Shown here piece by piece: positions 35,058 to 43,807 of a stretch of 64,000 nt of DNA. The DNA comes from Limnohabitans_A sp048020265 (lineage in GTDB: Bacteria; Pseudomonadota; Gammaproteobacteria; Burkholderiales; Burkholderiaceae_C): contig NZ_CP171843.1 in NCBI RefSeq assembly GCF_048020265.1, forward strand, positions 62,001 to 126,000, read 5' to 3'. A model generated the notes under the pieces. That model did not search any database. It was not told the origin of the DNA and saw only the letters and a list, made by a program, of their open reading frames with translations. Position 1 is the first letter of the stretch. Each line of letters opens with the position of its first letter. The position numbers and the translations under genes were made by a program.

Positions 35058-36926
35058 GTGTCTTCCACCCGTTCTTCTCTTGTCGCATTGACTTTGGGCG
35101 CCATCGGCGTCGTGTATGGCGACATTGGCACCAGCGTGCTGTATGCGATGAAAGAGGTCTTTGGCTCCGGTCATGTGCCTTTCACGCACGACAACGTCTA
35201 CGGCATCCTCTCCATCTTTTTCTGGACCCTGACCACCATCGTGTCGGTCAAGTATGTGGTGCTGGTGCTGCGGGCCGACAACCACGGCGAGGGCGGCCTG
35301 GTGGCCATGCTGGCACTGGCTTCCCAATCGGTGAAAGACCGTCCACGTACCCGCAAAGTCCTGCTGGTGGTGGGCATCTTCGGGACCTGCCTGTTTTATG
35401 GCGATGGCGTCATCACCCCGGCGATTTCGGTGCTGTCGGCGGTGGAAGGCCTAGAGGTCATCTCCCCCGCTTTCAAGAAATATGTCATCCCGCTGACGCT
35501 GGTGATCCTGTTCGGGCTGTTCTGGGTGCAAAAGCGCGGCACGGCAGGCATTGGCAAGTTTTTTGGCCCGATCACACTGGTCTGGTTTGCCACCATCGCG
35601 GTGCTGGGCGTGTCGCACATCGTGCACCACCCCGAAATCTTGTTGGCCATCAGCCCGCACTACGCTTTGGGCTTCATGTGGAACGAGCCCGGCACCACCT
35701 TCATCATCTTGGGGGCGGTCGTGTTGTGTGTCACGGGCGGCGAAGCGCTGTATGCCGACATGGGGCACTTTGGCAAAAAGCCCATTCGCCTGGCCTGGTT
35801 CAGCGTGGTCATGCCTTGCCTGACCTTGAACTATTTTGGCCAAGGTGCATTGCTGCTGGCCGAGCCCGAGGCCGTGAAAAACCCCTTCTTCATGATGGCC
35901 CCTGACTGGGCCCTGTTGCCGCTGGTCGGTCTGGCGACCATGGCCACAGTGATCGCCTCGCAGGCCCTCATCTCAGGTGCCTTCAGCGTGACCAAACAGG
36001 TGATCCAGCTGGGTTATTTGCCACGCCTGCAGGTGCTGCACACCAGCGAAACCGACACCGGGCAAATCTACATGCCCTTTGTGAATTGGGGCCTGTTCAC
36101 GGCCATCGTTTTGGCCGTGGTCATGTTCAAGTCCTCCAGCAACCTGGCAGCGGCCTACGGCATTGCGGTGTGCACCGACATGCTCATCACCACCGTACTC
36201 ACCTTCTTTGTGATCCGCTACGCCTGGAAGTTGCCGCTGGCGCTGTGCATCGGCGCAACGGGCTTTTTCTTTGTGGTCGATCTGGCCTTTTGGGCGTCCA
36301 ACTTGCTCAAGCTGTTTGACGGCGGCTGGTTTCCGCTGCTCATCGGCGCGGCCGTATTCACCTTGATGCTGACCTGGCACGACGGCCGCAGCTTGCTCAA
36401 CGAGTCACTGCGCTCCGACGCGCTCAAGCTGAATGATTTTCTTGAGGCGGTTTTCGTCGCCCCGCCCACACGGGTTGAAGGCACGGCGGTGTTTCTGACG
36501 GCGGAGCCGGGCAATGTGCCCAATGCTTTGTTGCACAACCTCAAGCACAACAAGGTGCTGCACGAGCGCAACCTGTTTGTAACGGTGCGCAGCCACGAAG
36601 TGCCGCGCATGGACGCCCAGCAGCGCCTGGAGGTCACCCCGCTGGGCCATGACTGCTGGCAAGTCATCGTGAACTACGGCTTCAAGGACAATCCGGACCT
36701 GCCCTCGGCCCTGGCCACCGTTGAAGGCGAGGGCTACAAGCTCGACCCGATGATGACCAGCTATTTCCTGTCGCGCGACATCGTGATTCCGACGATTGGC
36801 GGTGGCATGGCCACTTGGCGCGAAAAACTGTTTGCCCAGATGCACCACAACGCGAGCGCCGCAGCCGAGTTTTTGAACCTGCCCACCAACGCGGTGGTGG
36901 AGCTGGGCTCCAAGATCGAGATTTAA
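35058..36926 (+). CDS. kup: KUP-family potassium uptake transporter
   Basis: Kup carries K+ into the cell with protons. From GTG 35058 the protein is 622 residues, the same length as E. coli Kup, and begins MSSTRSSLVALTLGAIGVVYGDIGTSVLYA. About 12 helices occupy the first 430 residues, and a hydrophilic cytoplasmic tail follows. An in-frame TTG 12 codons upstream is possible but has no better ribosome binding site. Its stop overlaps the convergent psd gene by 4 bases. A gshA-kup neighbourhood is not obviously functional. Confidence 0.92.
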   Translation: MSSTRSSLVALTLGAIGVVYGDIGTSVLYAMKEVFGSGHVPFTHDNVYGILSIFFWTLTTIVSVKYVVLVLRADNHGEGGLVAMLALASQSVKDRPRTRKVLLVVGIFGTCLFYGDGVITPAISVLSAVEGLEVISPAFKKYVIPLTLVILFGLFWVQKRGTAGIGKFFGPITLVWFATIAVLGVSHIVHHPEILLAISPHYALGFMWNEPGTTFIILGAVVLCVTGGEALYADMGHFGKKPIRLAWFSVVMPCLTLNYFGQGALLLAEPEAVKNPFFMMAPDWALLPLVGLATMATVIASQALISGAFSVTKQVIQLGYLPRLQVLHTSETDTGQIYMPFVNWGLFTAIVLAVVMFKSSSNLAAAYGIAVCTDMLITTVLTFFVIRYAWKLPLALCIGATGFFFVVDLAFWASNLLKLFDGGWFPLLIGAAVFTLMLTWHDGRSLLNESLRSDALKLNDFLEAVFVAPPTRVEGTAVFLTAEPGNVPNALLHNLKHNKVLHERNLFVTVRSHEVPRMDAQQRLEVTPLGHDCWQVIVNYGFKDNPDLPSALATVEGEGYKLDPMMTSYFLSRDIVIPTIGGGMATWREKLFAQMHHNASAAAEFLNLPTNAVVELGSKIEI

Positions 36927-37780
36927 ATCACTGACCCCATCGCCTCGCCCATCACGATGGGCCGGGTGGGTGTCCAGTCCTGGTTGAACCGCATCACCCC
37001 TTTGGGAAACAGCATCACCACGGTGGAGCCGAGCAAAAAGCGGCCCATCTCTTCGCCTTGGGCCAAGCCGATGTTGCCCATCTCGTAGGTCCACTCGCGC
37101 ACTGTGCCCGGGCGCGGCGGGTTGACGACACCGTGCCACACGGTGGCCATGCTGCCCACAATGGTGGCGCCCACCAGCACCATCACAAAGGGGCCGTGCT
37201 CGCCTTCAAACACGCACACCACACGCTCGTTGCGGGCAAACAAGCCCGGCACACCGCGTGCGGTGGTCGGGTTCACCGAGAACAAATCGCCCGGCACGTA
37301 AATCATGCGCGTGAGCCGCCCGGCGCAAGGCATGTGGATGCGGTGGTAGTCGCGTGGGCTGAGGTACAGCGTGGCAAATTCGCCGTCTTGAAACTGCGCC
37401 GCCAATGCCGCGTCGCCGCCCACCAGCGCTTGCGTGCTGTAGCTGTGGCCCTTGGCTTGAAACACCTGGTCACCCACGATAGGTCCGCACTGGCTGATCG
37501 CGCCATCCACGGGGCTCACCAAGTCGGCCGCTGCCAGGGGGCGGGCACTCGACTTCAAAGGGCGGGTGAAGAATTCGTTGAAGCTCTTGTAGCTGGCGGT
37601 GTCTGAGTTGGCGGCTTCGGCCATGTTCACGTTGTAGCGTTTCACGAACCAGTCAATGATGCCGGTGGTGGCGCCCCCCCATTGGCTGCCCGCCACCCAG
37701 CCGGCAAAGGCGGTCAGGGCTTGTTTGGGGATCAGGTACTGCGGCAAGACCGCGACGCGGTCGGAGAAAGAGCTGGACAT
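36923..37780 (-). CDS. psd: phosphatidylserine decarboxylase proenzyme
   Basis: Psd makes phosphatidylethanolamine from phosphatidylserine and cleaves itself to form a pyruvoyl group. The 285-residue protein has the self-cleavage motif LGST with the cleavage serine near residue 252, and conserved SPRDYHRIHMPCAGRL and LFARNERVVCVFE segments. The start ATG 37780 gives MSSSFSDRVAVLPQYL, the usual length. Its stop codon overlaps the kup stop by 4 bases, so the genes are convergent with no terminator between them. Confidence 0.95.
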   Translation of the reverse strand: MSSSFSDRVAVLPQYLIPKQALTAFAGWVAGSQWGGATTGIIDWFVKRYNVNMAEAANSDTASYKSFNEFFTRPLKSSARPLAAADLVSPVDGAISQCGPIVGDQVFQAKGHSYSTQALVGGDAALAAQFQDGEFATLYLSPRDYHRIHMPCAGRLTRMIYVPGDLFSVNPTTARGVPGLFARNERVVCVFEGEHGPFVMVLVGATIVGSMATVWHGVVNPPRPGTVREWTYEMGNIGLAQGEEMGRFLLGSTVVMLFPKGVMRFNQDWTPTRPIVMGEAMGSVI

Positions 37781-37860
37781 GAAGAGGCCGCCGGGGCGTT
37801 TCTGAATAAGGGCCTGATTTTATCGGGCGATGGCCGCGGGTTTCCCCGTGGGGGAGCAGG

Positions 37861-37866
37861 CACAAT
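37861..37866 (+). promoter_or_regulatory. -10-like box 6 bases before the nodI-type ATG
   Basis: CACAAT is followed by CCAGCC and the ATG of the ABC ATPase gene. Spacing equals that of mnmA and nudJ. No Shine-Dalgarno is visible. Confidence 0.4.
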
Positions 37867-37872
37867 CCAGCC

Positions 37873-38802
37873 ATGAACACCCCTTTGCTTTCGGTCGAAC
37901 ACCTGGTCAAACGCTACGGCGACACCACCGTGGTCAATGACCTGTCTTTCCACATCAACCCCGGCGAGTGCCTGGGCGTGATCGGCCCCAACGGCGCGGG
38001 CAAAACCACCACGCTGCGCATGTGCCTGGGCTTGTCCGAGCCGGGCAGTGGCGACATCCGCTATTTTGAAGGCCTGCAAATGCCGCGTGACGCGCTGGCC
38101 ATCAAGGCCCGCCTGGGCGTGGTGGCGCAAATGGACACGCTGGACCCGGACTTCACCGCCGAGGAAAACCTGCTGGTCTTTGGTCGCTACTTCGGCCTGC
38201 CCGACGCCGTGATCCGTGAGCGCATTCCGCAGCTGCTCGAATTTGGGGCCCTCAGTCACAAAGCCCAAGCCAAGCCCGGCGAGTTGTCGGGCGGCATGAA
38301 GCGGCGCTTGAGCCTCTCGCGTGCGCTTATCAACCACCCGCAGCTCTTGATGCTGGACGAGCCCACCACGGGCCTGGACCCGCAGGCGCGGCACCTGATG
38401 TGGGAGCGCCTGCAAGTGCTGCTGCAAGAGGGCAAATCCATCTTGCTGACCACCCACTTCATGGACGAAGCCGAGCGCCTGTGCAGTCGCCTCTTGGTGC
38501 TGGACCAGGGCCGCAAGATTGCCGAAGGTAAACCCCGCGATTTGATCGCCGAGCACCTGGAGCCCGAAGTGGTCGAGGTGTTTGGCCAAGGCGCGGTGGC
38601 GCTGGCGCAAGAAGCCATCCTGAAAGCTCTGGCCGGGCGTGTCGAGGTCAGCGGCGAAACGGTTTTCTTTTACACCCAGGACAGCCGCGCCTTGATGAGC
38701 GCACTGCAGGCTTGGCCCGCGCTTCGGACCTTGCACAGACCTTCCAACCTGGAAGATCTGTTTTTGAAATTGACCGGACGCCAGATCCGAGAGGAAGGCT
38801 GA
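37873..38802 (+). CDS. NodI-type ABC transporter ATP-binding protein
   Basis: This 309-residue protein is an ABC ATPase with Walker A GPNGAGKTT, the signature LSGGMKRRLSLSRAL, Walker B LLMLDEPTTGLDP and the H-loop TTHFMDEAERLC. The sequence closely resembles NodI and its non-nodulation homologues, which work with NodJ-type permeases to export polysaccharides, lipooligosaccharides or drugs. The permease gene follows after 2 bases. No nodulation genes are nearby, so the name NodI should not be read as a function. The ATG lacks a Shine-Dalgarno. Confidence 0.92.
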   Translation: MNTPLLSVEHLVKRYGDTTVVNDLSFHINPGECLGVIGPNGAGKTTTLRMCLGLSEPGSGDIRYFEGLQMPRDALAIKARLGVVAQMDTLDPDFTAEENLLVFGRYFGLPDAVIRERIPQLLEFGALSHKAQAKPGELSGGMKRRLSLSRALINHPQLLMLDEPTTGLDPQARHLMWERLQVLLQEGKSILLTTHFMDEAERLCSRLLVLDQGRKIAEGKPRDLIAEHLEPEVVEVFGQGAVALAQEAILKALAGRVEVSGETVFFYTQDSRALMSALQAWPALRTLHRPSNLEDLFLKLTGRQIREEG

Positions 38803-38804
38803 CC

Positions 38805-39611
38805 ATGAGCCAAATTCAAAACAACATTTGGGCCGCGCCCCGTCTGTCCATGCGCTGGTGGCCTGTGTTCCAGCGCAACTGGCTGGTCTGGAAAAAGCTG
38901 GCCATCCCCAGCCTGGTGGGCAACATCGCCGAGCCGCTGATGTGGTTGGTCGCCTTTGGTTACGGCCTTGGGGCCCTGGTCGGGCAGATCGAGCTGGGCG
39001 GCGAGAAAGTGCCCTACATCCTGTATCTGGCCAGCGGCAGCATCTGCATGAGCGCCATGAATGCGGCAACGTTTGAAGCGCTGTACTCGGCGTTCTCCCG
39101 CATGCATGTGCAAAAAACCTGGGACGGCATCATGAACGCCCCGGTACGACTCGATGACGTGGTGCTGGCCGAAATGCTATGGGCCGCGTTCAAAGCGCTG
39201 TTCACCGTCACGGCTATCTTGGGTGTGATGCTCGCCTTGGGCATCAGCCACAGCTGGAAACTCTTGGGGGCTTGGCCTGTGCTGCTGGGCGTGGGCATCA
39301 CCTTCAGTTGCATGGCGTTGATCTTCAACGCGCTGGCCAAAGGCTACGACTTCTTCACCTATTACTTCACCCTGTTCCTCACGCCCATGATGTTCCTCTC
39401 GGGTATCTTTTTCCCGCGTGAGCAATTGCCCGGTTTTGTGCGCGTCATCGCCGACTGGCTGCCCTTGTCGGTGGCTGTGGACCTGGTACGCCCCCTGTTT
39501 CTGGACCGCTGGCCAGACCAGCCGCTGCGCCATGTGTTGGTGCTGGCGGGGTTTGCGGTGGTGTCGTTCTGGGTGGCGCTGGCGCTCACCAGGAAGCGGT
39601 TTCGCAGCTGA
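38805..39611 (+). CDS. NodJ-type ABC-2 transporter permease
   Basis: This 268-residue permease belongs to the ABC-2 family and is the membrane partner of the preceding ATPase. Six membrane helices are visible. Family features include MWLVAFGYGLGALVG, VQKTWDGIMNAPVRLDDVVLAEMLWAAFKALF and the late FLSGIFFPREQLP. ATG 38805 has GAGGAAGG upstream, so unlike its partner it has a normal ribosome binding site. The transport substrate is unknown. Confidence 0.9.
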   Translation: MSQIQNNIWAAPRLSMRWWPVFQRNWLVWKKLAIPSLVGNIAEPLMWLVAFGYGLGALVGQIELGGEKVPYILYLASGSICMSAMNAATFEALYSAFSRMHVQKTWDGIMNAPVRLDDVVLAEMLWAAFKALFTVTAILGVMLALGISHSWKLLGAWPVLLGVGITFSCMALIFNALAKGYDFFTYYFTLFLTPMMFLSGIFFPREQLPGFVRVIADWLPLSVAVDLVRPLFLDRWPDQPLRHVLVLAGFAVVSFWVALALTRKRFRS

Positions 39612-39688
39612 CGAAATGAACTGGTTCAGGTTCACCCGCTAAGATATTTCATTCATTCATACCCATTAGATTCTCTCAAGGAAAAAAC

Positions 39689-40537
39689 ATGAGCATCCAG
39701 ACCGTAGGCATCATTGGCGCAGGCACCATGGGCAATGGCATCGCACAGGCGTGTGCGGTGTCGGGCATCCAGGTGGTGATGGTCGATATTTCTGATGCGG
39801 CCGTGGCCAAGGGCGTGGCCACCGTGGCCAGCAGCCTGGACCGTCTGGTCAAGAAAGAAAAAATCAGCGAGGCCGACAAGGCTGCAGCGCTGGCCCGCAT
39901 CCAAGGCTCCAGCAACTACGACGACCTCAAAGGCGCCCAGCTGGTCATCGAAGCCGCGACCGAAAACCACGAACTCAAGGTCAAGATTTTGAAGCAACTG
40001 GACGCCCTGCTGGCCCCCAATGTGATCATCGCGTCCAACACCTCGTCGATCTCGATCACCCAATTGGCCGCTGCCACGCAGCGTGCGGACCGCTTCATTG
40101 GCATGCACTTCTTCAACCCCGTTCCCATGATGGCGCTGGTGGAAATCATCCGTGGCCTGCAGACCAGCGACGCCACACACGACGCGGTGCACGACATGGC
40201 GCTGGCCCTGGGCAAGACCCCGATCACCGTCAAGAACGCTCCCGGCTTTGTGGTCAACCGCATCCTGGTGCCCATGATCAACGAAGCTTTCTTTGTGCTG
40301 GGCGAGGGCCTGGCCGAAGCCGAGGCGATTGACGCAGGCATGAAGCTCGGTTGTAACCAGCCGATTGGCCCGCTGGCGTTGGCCGACATGATCGGTCTGG
40401 ACGTGTGTCTGGCCGTGATGGAGGTCTACCTCAAGGAGTTCGGCGACAGCAAATACCGCCCCAGCCCCTTGCTCAAAGAAATGGTGGCCGCAGGCCGCTT
40501 GGGCCGCAAGACCGGGCAGGGCGTTTACAAGTACTGA
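39689..40537 (+). CDS. 3-hydroxybutyryl-CoA dehydrogenase
   Basis: This 282-residue NAD(P)-dependent enzyme oxidises 3-hydroxyacyl-CoA or reduces acetoacetyl-CoA. The Rossmann motif GIIGAGTMGNGIAQ at residues 7-20 and the catalytic FIGMHFFNPVPMMALVEII region are diagnostic. The C-terminal domain includes NQPIGPLALADMIGLDVCL. AAGGAAAA lies just upstream. It is followed by a 342-base repeat-rich stretch and then a crotonase gene, so both may serve the same beta-oxidation-like route. Confidence 0.94.
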   Translation: MSIQTVGIIGAGTMGNGIAQACAVSGIQVVMVDISDAAVAKGVATVASSLDRLVKKEKISEADKAAALARIQGSSNYDDLKGAQLVIEAATENHELKVKILKQLDALLAPNVIIASNTSSISITQLAAATQRADRFIGMHFFNPVPMMALVEIIRGLQTSDATHDAVHDMALALGKTPITVKNAPGFVVNRILVPMINEAFFVLGEGLAEAEAIDAGMKLGCNQPIGPLALADMIGLDVCLAVMEVYLKEFGDSKYRPSPLLKEMVAAGRLGRKTGQGVYKY

Positions 40538-40879
40538 AGTGCTTGTCGGACGATCCTTGGATTGCCGTCCATTTGGCTTGCGAGACTTTCACCACCAAGC
40601 CGGGTCTCGCCCCGGCGGGCGACTCACTTTCTCTTGCTTCGCCAAGAGAAAGTAAGCAAAGAGAAGGCGAGCCGGATTCATCGTCCCTCCGCTAGCGCTC
40701 CGGGCACGCTGCGTTGCCCGGCCTGAACGGGGTTCGCCGCAAACTCGCTTCGCTCAAACACGCGTCGCCCCTGATCCGTTCAGTCCTGCGCTACTCCCCG
40801 ACTCATAACGGCGGGGTGAACCGCCATGCTGTCACGTTCGTGAACACGGCATCGCCATGTCGACCTCTAACATGGTGTC
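40538..40879 (+). repeat. repeat-rich intergenic element with several inverted repeats
   Basis: This 342-base gap has no supported gene. It contains a perfect 10-bp inverted repeat (40627-40636 with 40643-40652, loop CTTCGC) inside a TTTCTCTTGCTTCGCCAAG context. CGGGCA and TGCCCG arms pair just before CTGAACGG (40723-40730), which is matched by CCGTTCAG (40776-40783). This kind of block recurs in intergenic regions of Burkholderiales as I recall, so it is likely a dispersed non-coding repeat. A TAACAT box at its 3' end lies 6 bases before the crotonase ATG. Confidence 0.6.
40868..40873 (+). promoter_or_regulatory. weak -10-like box 6 bases before the crotonase ATG
   Basis: TAACAT is followed by GGTGTC and then ATG. 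The hexamer matches the consensus at only four positions, so this is the weakest of the leaderless-type starts in the window. Confidence 0.25.
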
Positions 40880-41686
40880 ATGAACACCACCCCCCACCCC
40901 GAAGGCCAGATCGACTGCAGCGTGCACGGTGCGGTCCTTCAAATCTGCATCAACCGCCCTGCCAAGCGCAACGGTTTCACGCCCAAGATGTACCGCGAGC
41001 TGGGCGAGGCCTATACCCGGCTCGACGACGACCCGGCCCTGCGTGTGGGCGTGTTGTGTGCTGCGGGTGCGCATTTCACGGCCGGGCTGGACTTGCCCAC
41101 CATTGCGCCGCTCATGCAGCGCGGCGAAAAAGCCGTGCCGCTGGGGCTGGTGGACCCGCTGAACCTGGGCATGGAAGGCTACCGCCGCCGCGTCAAACCC
41201 ATGGTGGTGGCGGTGCAGGGCATCACTTACACGCTGGGCATTGAACTGATGCTGGCCGCCGACATCGTGGTCGCGGCCGACGACTGCCGGTTCTCGCAAT
41301 TGGAAGTGCAGCGCGGCATCATGGCCACGGGCGGGGCCACGCTGCGCATGGCCGAGCGCTCTGGCATGGGCAATGCGCTTTTGCATTTGCTCACGGCCGA
41401 TGTGTTTGACAGCGCCGAAGCCCTGCGCCTGAACTTTGTGCAAAAGGTGGTGCCCGCGGGCAGCCTTTTGCCCGAGGCCCTGCGCATCGCCGAGCAAATC
41501 GCCGCCCAGGCCCCGCTGGCGGTGGTGGCTACACGGCAAAACGTGCTCAAAGCGGTGGAGCATGGACCGCTGGTGGCCATGCACGACTTTTTGCCCGTGC
41601 AGCAACGCTTGTCGCGCAGCGAAGACGCGGCCGAGGGCGTGCGCTCGTTTGTGGAAAAACGCGCTGCACGGTTTACCGGCCAGTAG
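40880..41686 (+). CDS. enoyl-CoA hydratase/isomerase family protein
   Basis: This 268-residue crotonase-fold protein probably adds water to an enoyl-CoA. Residues corresponding to both hydratase glutamates appear present, in YTLGIELMLAADIV and SQLEVQRGIMATGGAT. The oxyanion-hole region reads AAGAHFTAGLDL. The precise substrate is unknown. It follows the 3-hydroxybutyryl-CoA dehydrogenase gene in the same direction, after a repeat-rich gap. There is no Shine-Dalgarno before the ATG. Confidence 0.88.
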   Translation: MNTTPHPEGQIDCSVHGAVLQICINRPAKRNGFTPKMYRELGEAYTRLDDDPALRVGVLCAAGAHFTAGLDLPTIAPLMQRGEKAVPLGLVDPLNLGMEGYRRRVKPMVVAVQGITYTLGIELMLAADIVVAADDCRFSQLEVQRGIMATGGATLRMAERSGMGNALLHLLTADVFDSAEALRLNFVQKVVPAGSLLPEALRIAEQIAAQAPLAVVATRQNVLKAVEHGPLVAMHDFLPVQQRLSRSEDAAEGVRSFVEKRAARFTGQ

Positions 41687-41701
41687 ACGTCGGGCGTGCG
41701 C

Positions 41702-41707
41702 CACAAT
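41702..41707 (+). promoter_or_regulatory. -10-like box 6 bases before the srkA ATG
   Basis: CACAAT is followed by CGGTGC and the ATG of the kinase gene. No Shine-Dalgarno is visible and the spacing matches mnmA, nudJ and the NodI-type gene. Confidence 0.4.
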
Positions 41708-41713
41708 CGGTGC

Positions 41714-42733
41714 ATGACCGATGCCCACGCCTTGCACCCCTACGCCGAACTCACCCCTGACCGGGTGATGGACGCCCTGACCGATCTGGGCCTGTGGCCC
41801 GACGGCCGTTTGCTGGCGCTCAGCTCTTACGAAAACCGCGTGTACCGTGCGCACCTGGATGAACCCGTTCAGGGCAGCGCGGCCGTGGTCCTCAAGTTTT
41901 ACCGACCCGGCCGCTGGAGCCAGGCGCAGATTCAGGAAGAGCACGACTTCGCGGCCGAACTCCTGGCCAATGAAGTGCCCGTGGTTGCGCCCTTGGTTCT
42001 GAACGGCCAGACCCTGCACCAAAGTGCAGGCTTTGATTTTTCGGTCAGCCCCTTGCGCGGCGGCCGTACGCCGGAGCTGGACGACTTTGAAGTCCTCGAA
42101 TGGATCGGCCGTTTCTTGGCCCGCATCCACACCGTGGGCGCGGCCAAGTCCTTTGTGCACAGGCCCACGCTCGATGTGCAGACCTTTGCGCTGGAGCCCG
42201 CCGAGTGCCTGCAAACGCACCAAATGATCCCGTTGGAAGTCGAGCGCGAATGGCGCGAGGCCTTTGCGGCGGCGCTGGCCTTGGTGCAAGAACAAATGGC
42301 GGAAGGTGCATCGGAACGCCGCCTGATTCGCCTGCACGGCGACTGCCATCCGGGCAACATCTTGTGGACCCCCACCGAGCTGCCCGGTGGCGGCCCGCAC
42401 TTTGTGGACCTGGACGACGCCCGCATGGGCCCTGCGGTACAAGACCTGTGGATGCTGCTGTCCGGCGACCGCCGTCAGCGCACGCAGCAGCTGTCAGTCC
42501 TGCTCGAAGGGTACGAACAGGTGCGTGACTTTGACCGCGCCGAGTTGCGCCTGATCGAGCCGCTGCGCACCCTGCGCCTGATCCATTACAGCGCCTGGTT
42601 GGCGCGGCGCTGGGAAGACCCGATTTTTCCGGTCAACTTCCCTTGGTTCGGCACGCCCGATTACTGGCGCGGCCAGGTTCTGATGCTGCAAGAGCAAGTC
42701 GAGCAGATGCAGGAAGACCCACTCAGCGTTTGA
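41714..42733 (+). CDS. srkA: SrkA/YihE-like protein kinase
   Basis: This 339-residue protein resembles the stress-response serine/threonine kinase SrkA (YihE), of the aminoglycoside-phosphotransferase fold. The catalytic loop LHGDCHPGNIL and the metal-binding FVDLDDARMGP are both present. The N-terminal nucleotide-binding region includes YENRVYR and VVLKFYRPGRW. In E. coli the kinase counters a stress-induced death pathway. It is convergent with glk across 2 bases. The ATG lacks a Shine-Dalgarno. Confidence 0.88.
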   Translation: MTDAHALHPYAELTPDRVMDALTDLGLWPDGRLLALSSYENRVYRAHLDEPVQGSAAVVLKFYRPGRWSQAQIQEEHDFAAELLANEVPVVAPLVLNGQTLHQSAGFDFSVSPLRGGRTPELDDFEVLEWIGRFLARIHTVGAAKSFVHRPTLDVQTFALEPAECLQTHQMIPLEVEREWREAFAAALALVQEQMAEGASERRLIRLHGDCHPGNILWTPTELPGGGPHFVDLDDARMGPAVQDLWMLLSGDRRQRTQQLSVLLEGYEQVRDFDRAELRLIEPLRTLRLIHYSAWLARRWEDPIFPVNFPWFGTPDYWRGQVLMLQEQVEQMQEDPLSV

Positions 42734-42735
42734 AT

Positions 42736-43719
42736 TCAGCGCCGGACGGTTTGCAAGCCCAGCGCCATCGCGCAGCCAATCAGGGCCGGTTGCTCGGCGC
42801 GGATCACGTAGGTCGGGATGCGTTGCATGTAGCCTTCAAAGCGGCCTTTGACCTCAAAGGCGGCGCGAAAGCCCGACTGTGCAAAGTAGTCGCCCAAACG
42901 GCCAACGATGCCGCCCCCAATGTAGATGCCGCCCCGCGCCCCCAGCGTCACCGCCAGGTTGGCAGCGGCGTTGCCCAACAGGCGGCACATGCGCTCCAGG
43001 GCTTCTTCGCAGGCGCCATCTTTTACGGCCAAGGCGCGCGCCGTCACTTGTGCAGCGGTCAAGGGTTCGGCCTCGGTGCGGTTCAGCTCGCAAATGGCCC
43101 GGTACAAGTTCTCCAGGCCCATGCCCGAAATGGCCCGTTCGGCCGAGACGTGCGGGTAGGTGCGCCACAAGATGCGCAGGATGTCGGCCTCGCGCTCGCA
43201 GGTGGGTGACAGGCTGACATGCCCGCCTTCGCCGGCAATGGGCACCCAGTCGCCCCGGCGTGAGCGCACCAAAGACGACACACCCAGGCCTGTGCCCGGG
43301 CCGATCAGGCCTTTGGGCGCATCGGGCACCGGCTCACCCGAGCCGATTTGTTCCAGATCGGGGCCCCTCAAGGCGGGTGCTGCCATGGCCATGGCTTCCC
43401 AGTCGTTGAGCATGAGCAGCTTGTCCAGGCCCAGCGCCTGGCGCGTGGCCTCGATCGAAAACTGCCAATGGTTGTTGGTCATCTTCAGCACATCGCCGTC
43501 GATCGGGTTGGCAATGGCAATGCAGGCCTCTTGCACCGCAGCTTGCCCCACCTGTTGCAAATAGGCCTGTGCAGCCGCTGCCAGATCGGGAAATTGCCCA
43601 GTGGGCAGGGTCATTTCGTGCGTGAGGGGCGAGCCGTCGCCGTGCGCCAGGGCAAAGCGCGCGTTGGTGCCGCCGATGTCGCCCAGCAGGCGAGGGTTTG
43701 GGTCTGGAGCGTGGGTCAT
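42736..43719 (-). CDS. glk: glucokinase
   Basis: Glk phosphorylates glucose at C6 with ATP. The 327-residue protein has the ATP-binding LLGDIGGTNARFALAHGDG near the N terminus, the sugar-binding LNDWEAMAMA, GPGTGLGVSSLV and AGEGGHVSLSP. It lies 88 bases downstream of the histidine kinase gene on the same strand and beside the divergent sugar ABC importer, so glucose uptake and phosphorylation appear linked. Alternatives such as another hexokinase are less likely. Confidence 0.94.
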   Translation of the reverse strand: MTHAPDPNPRLLGDIGGTNARFALAHGDGSPLTHEMTLPTGQFPDLAAAAQAYLQQVGQAAVQEACIAIANPIDGDVLKMTNNHWQFSIEATRQALGLDKLLMLNDWEAMAMAAPALRGPDLEQIGSGEPVPDAPKGLIGPGTGLGVSSLVRSRRGDWVPIAGEGGHVSLSPTCEREADILRILWRTYPHVSAERAISGMGLENLYRAICELNRTEAEPLTAAQVTARALAVKDGACEEALERMCRLLGNAAANLAVTLGARGGIYIGGGIVGRLGDYFAQSGFRAAFEVKGRFEGYMQRIPTYVIRAEQPALIGCAMALGLQTVRR

Positions 43720-43807
43720 GGATTCGTTTAAGTGGCTTGGTCAATTTGTGCACGGCAGGTTATCAGCCCGAGTGTGTCTTTGGGGTGGATCGAGTTACCA
43801 GCCGGGT

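Noticed and set aside
39612..39660. GGTTCAGGTTCACCC resembling a tRNA T-arm
   Set aside because: No anticodon or acceptor stems can be formed around it; it is the end of the permease gene and its spacer.
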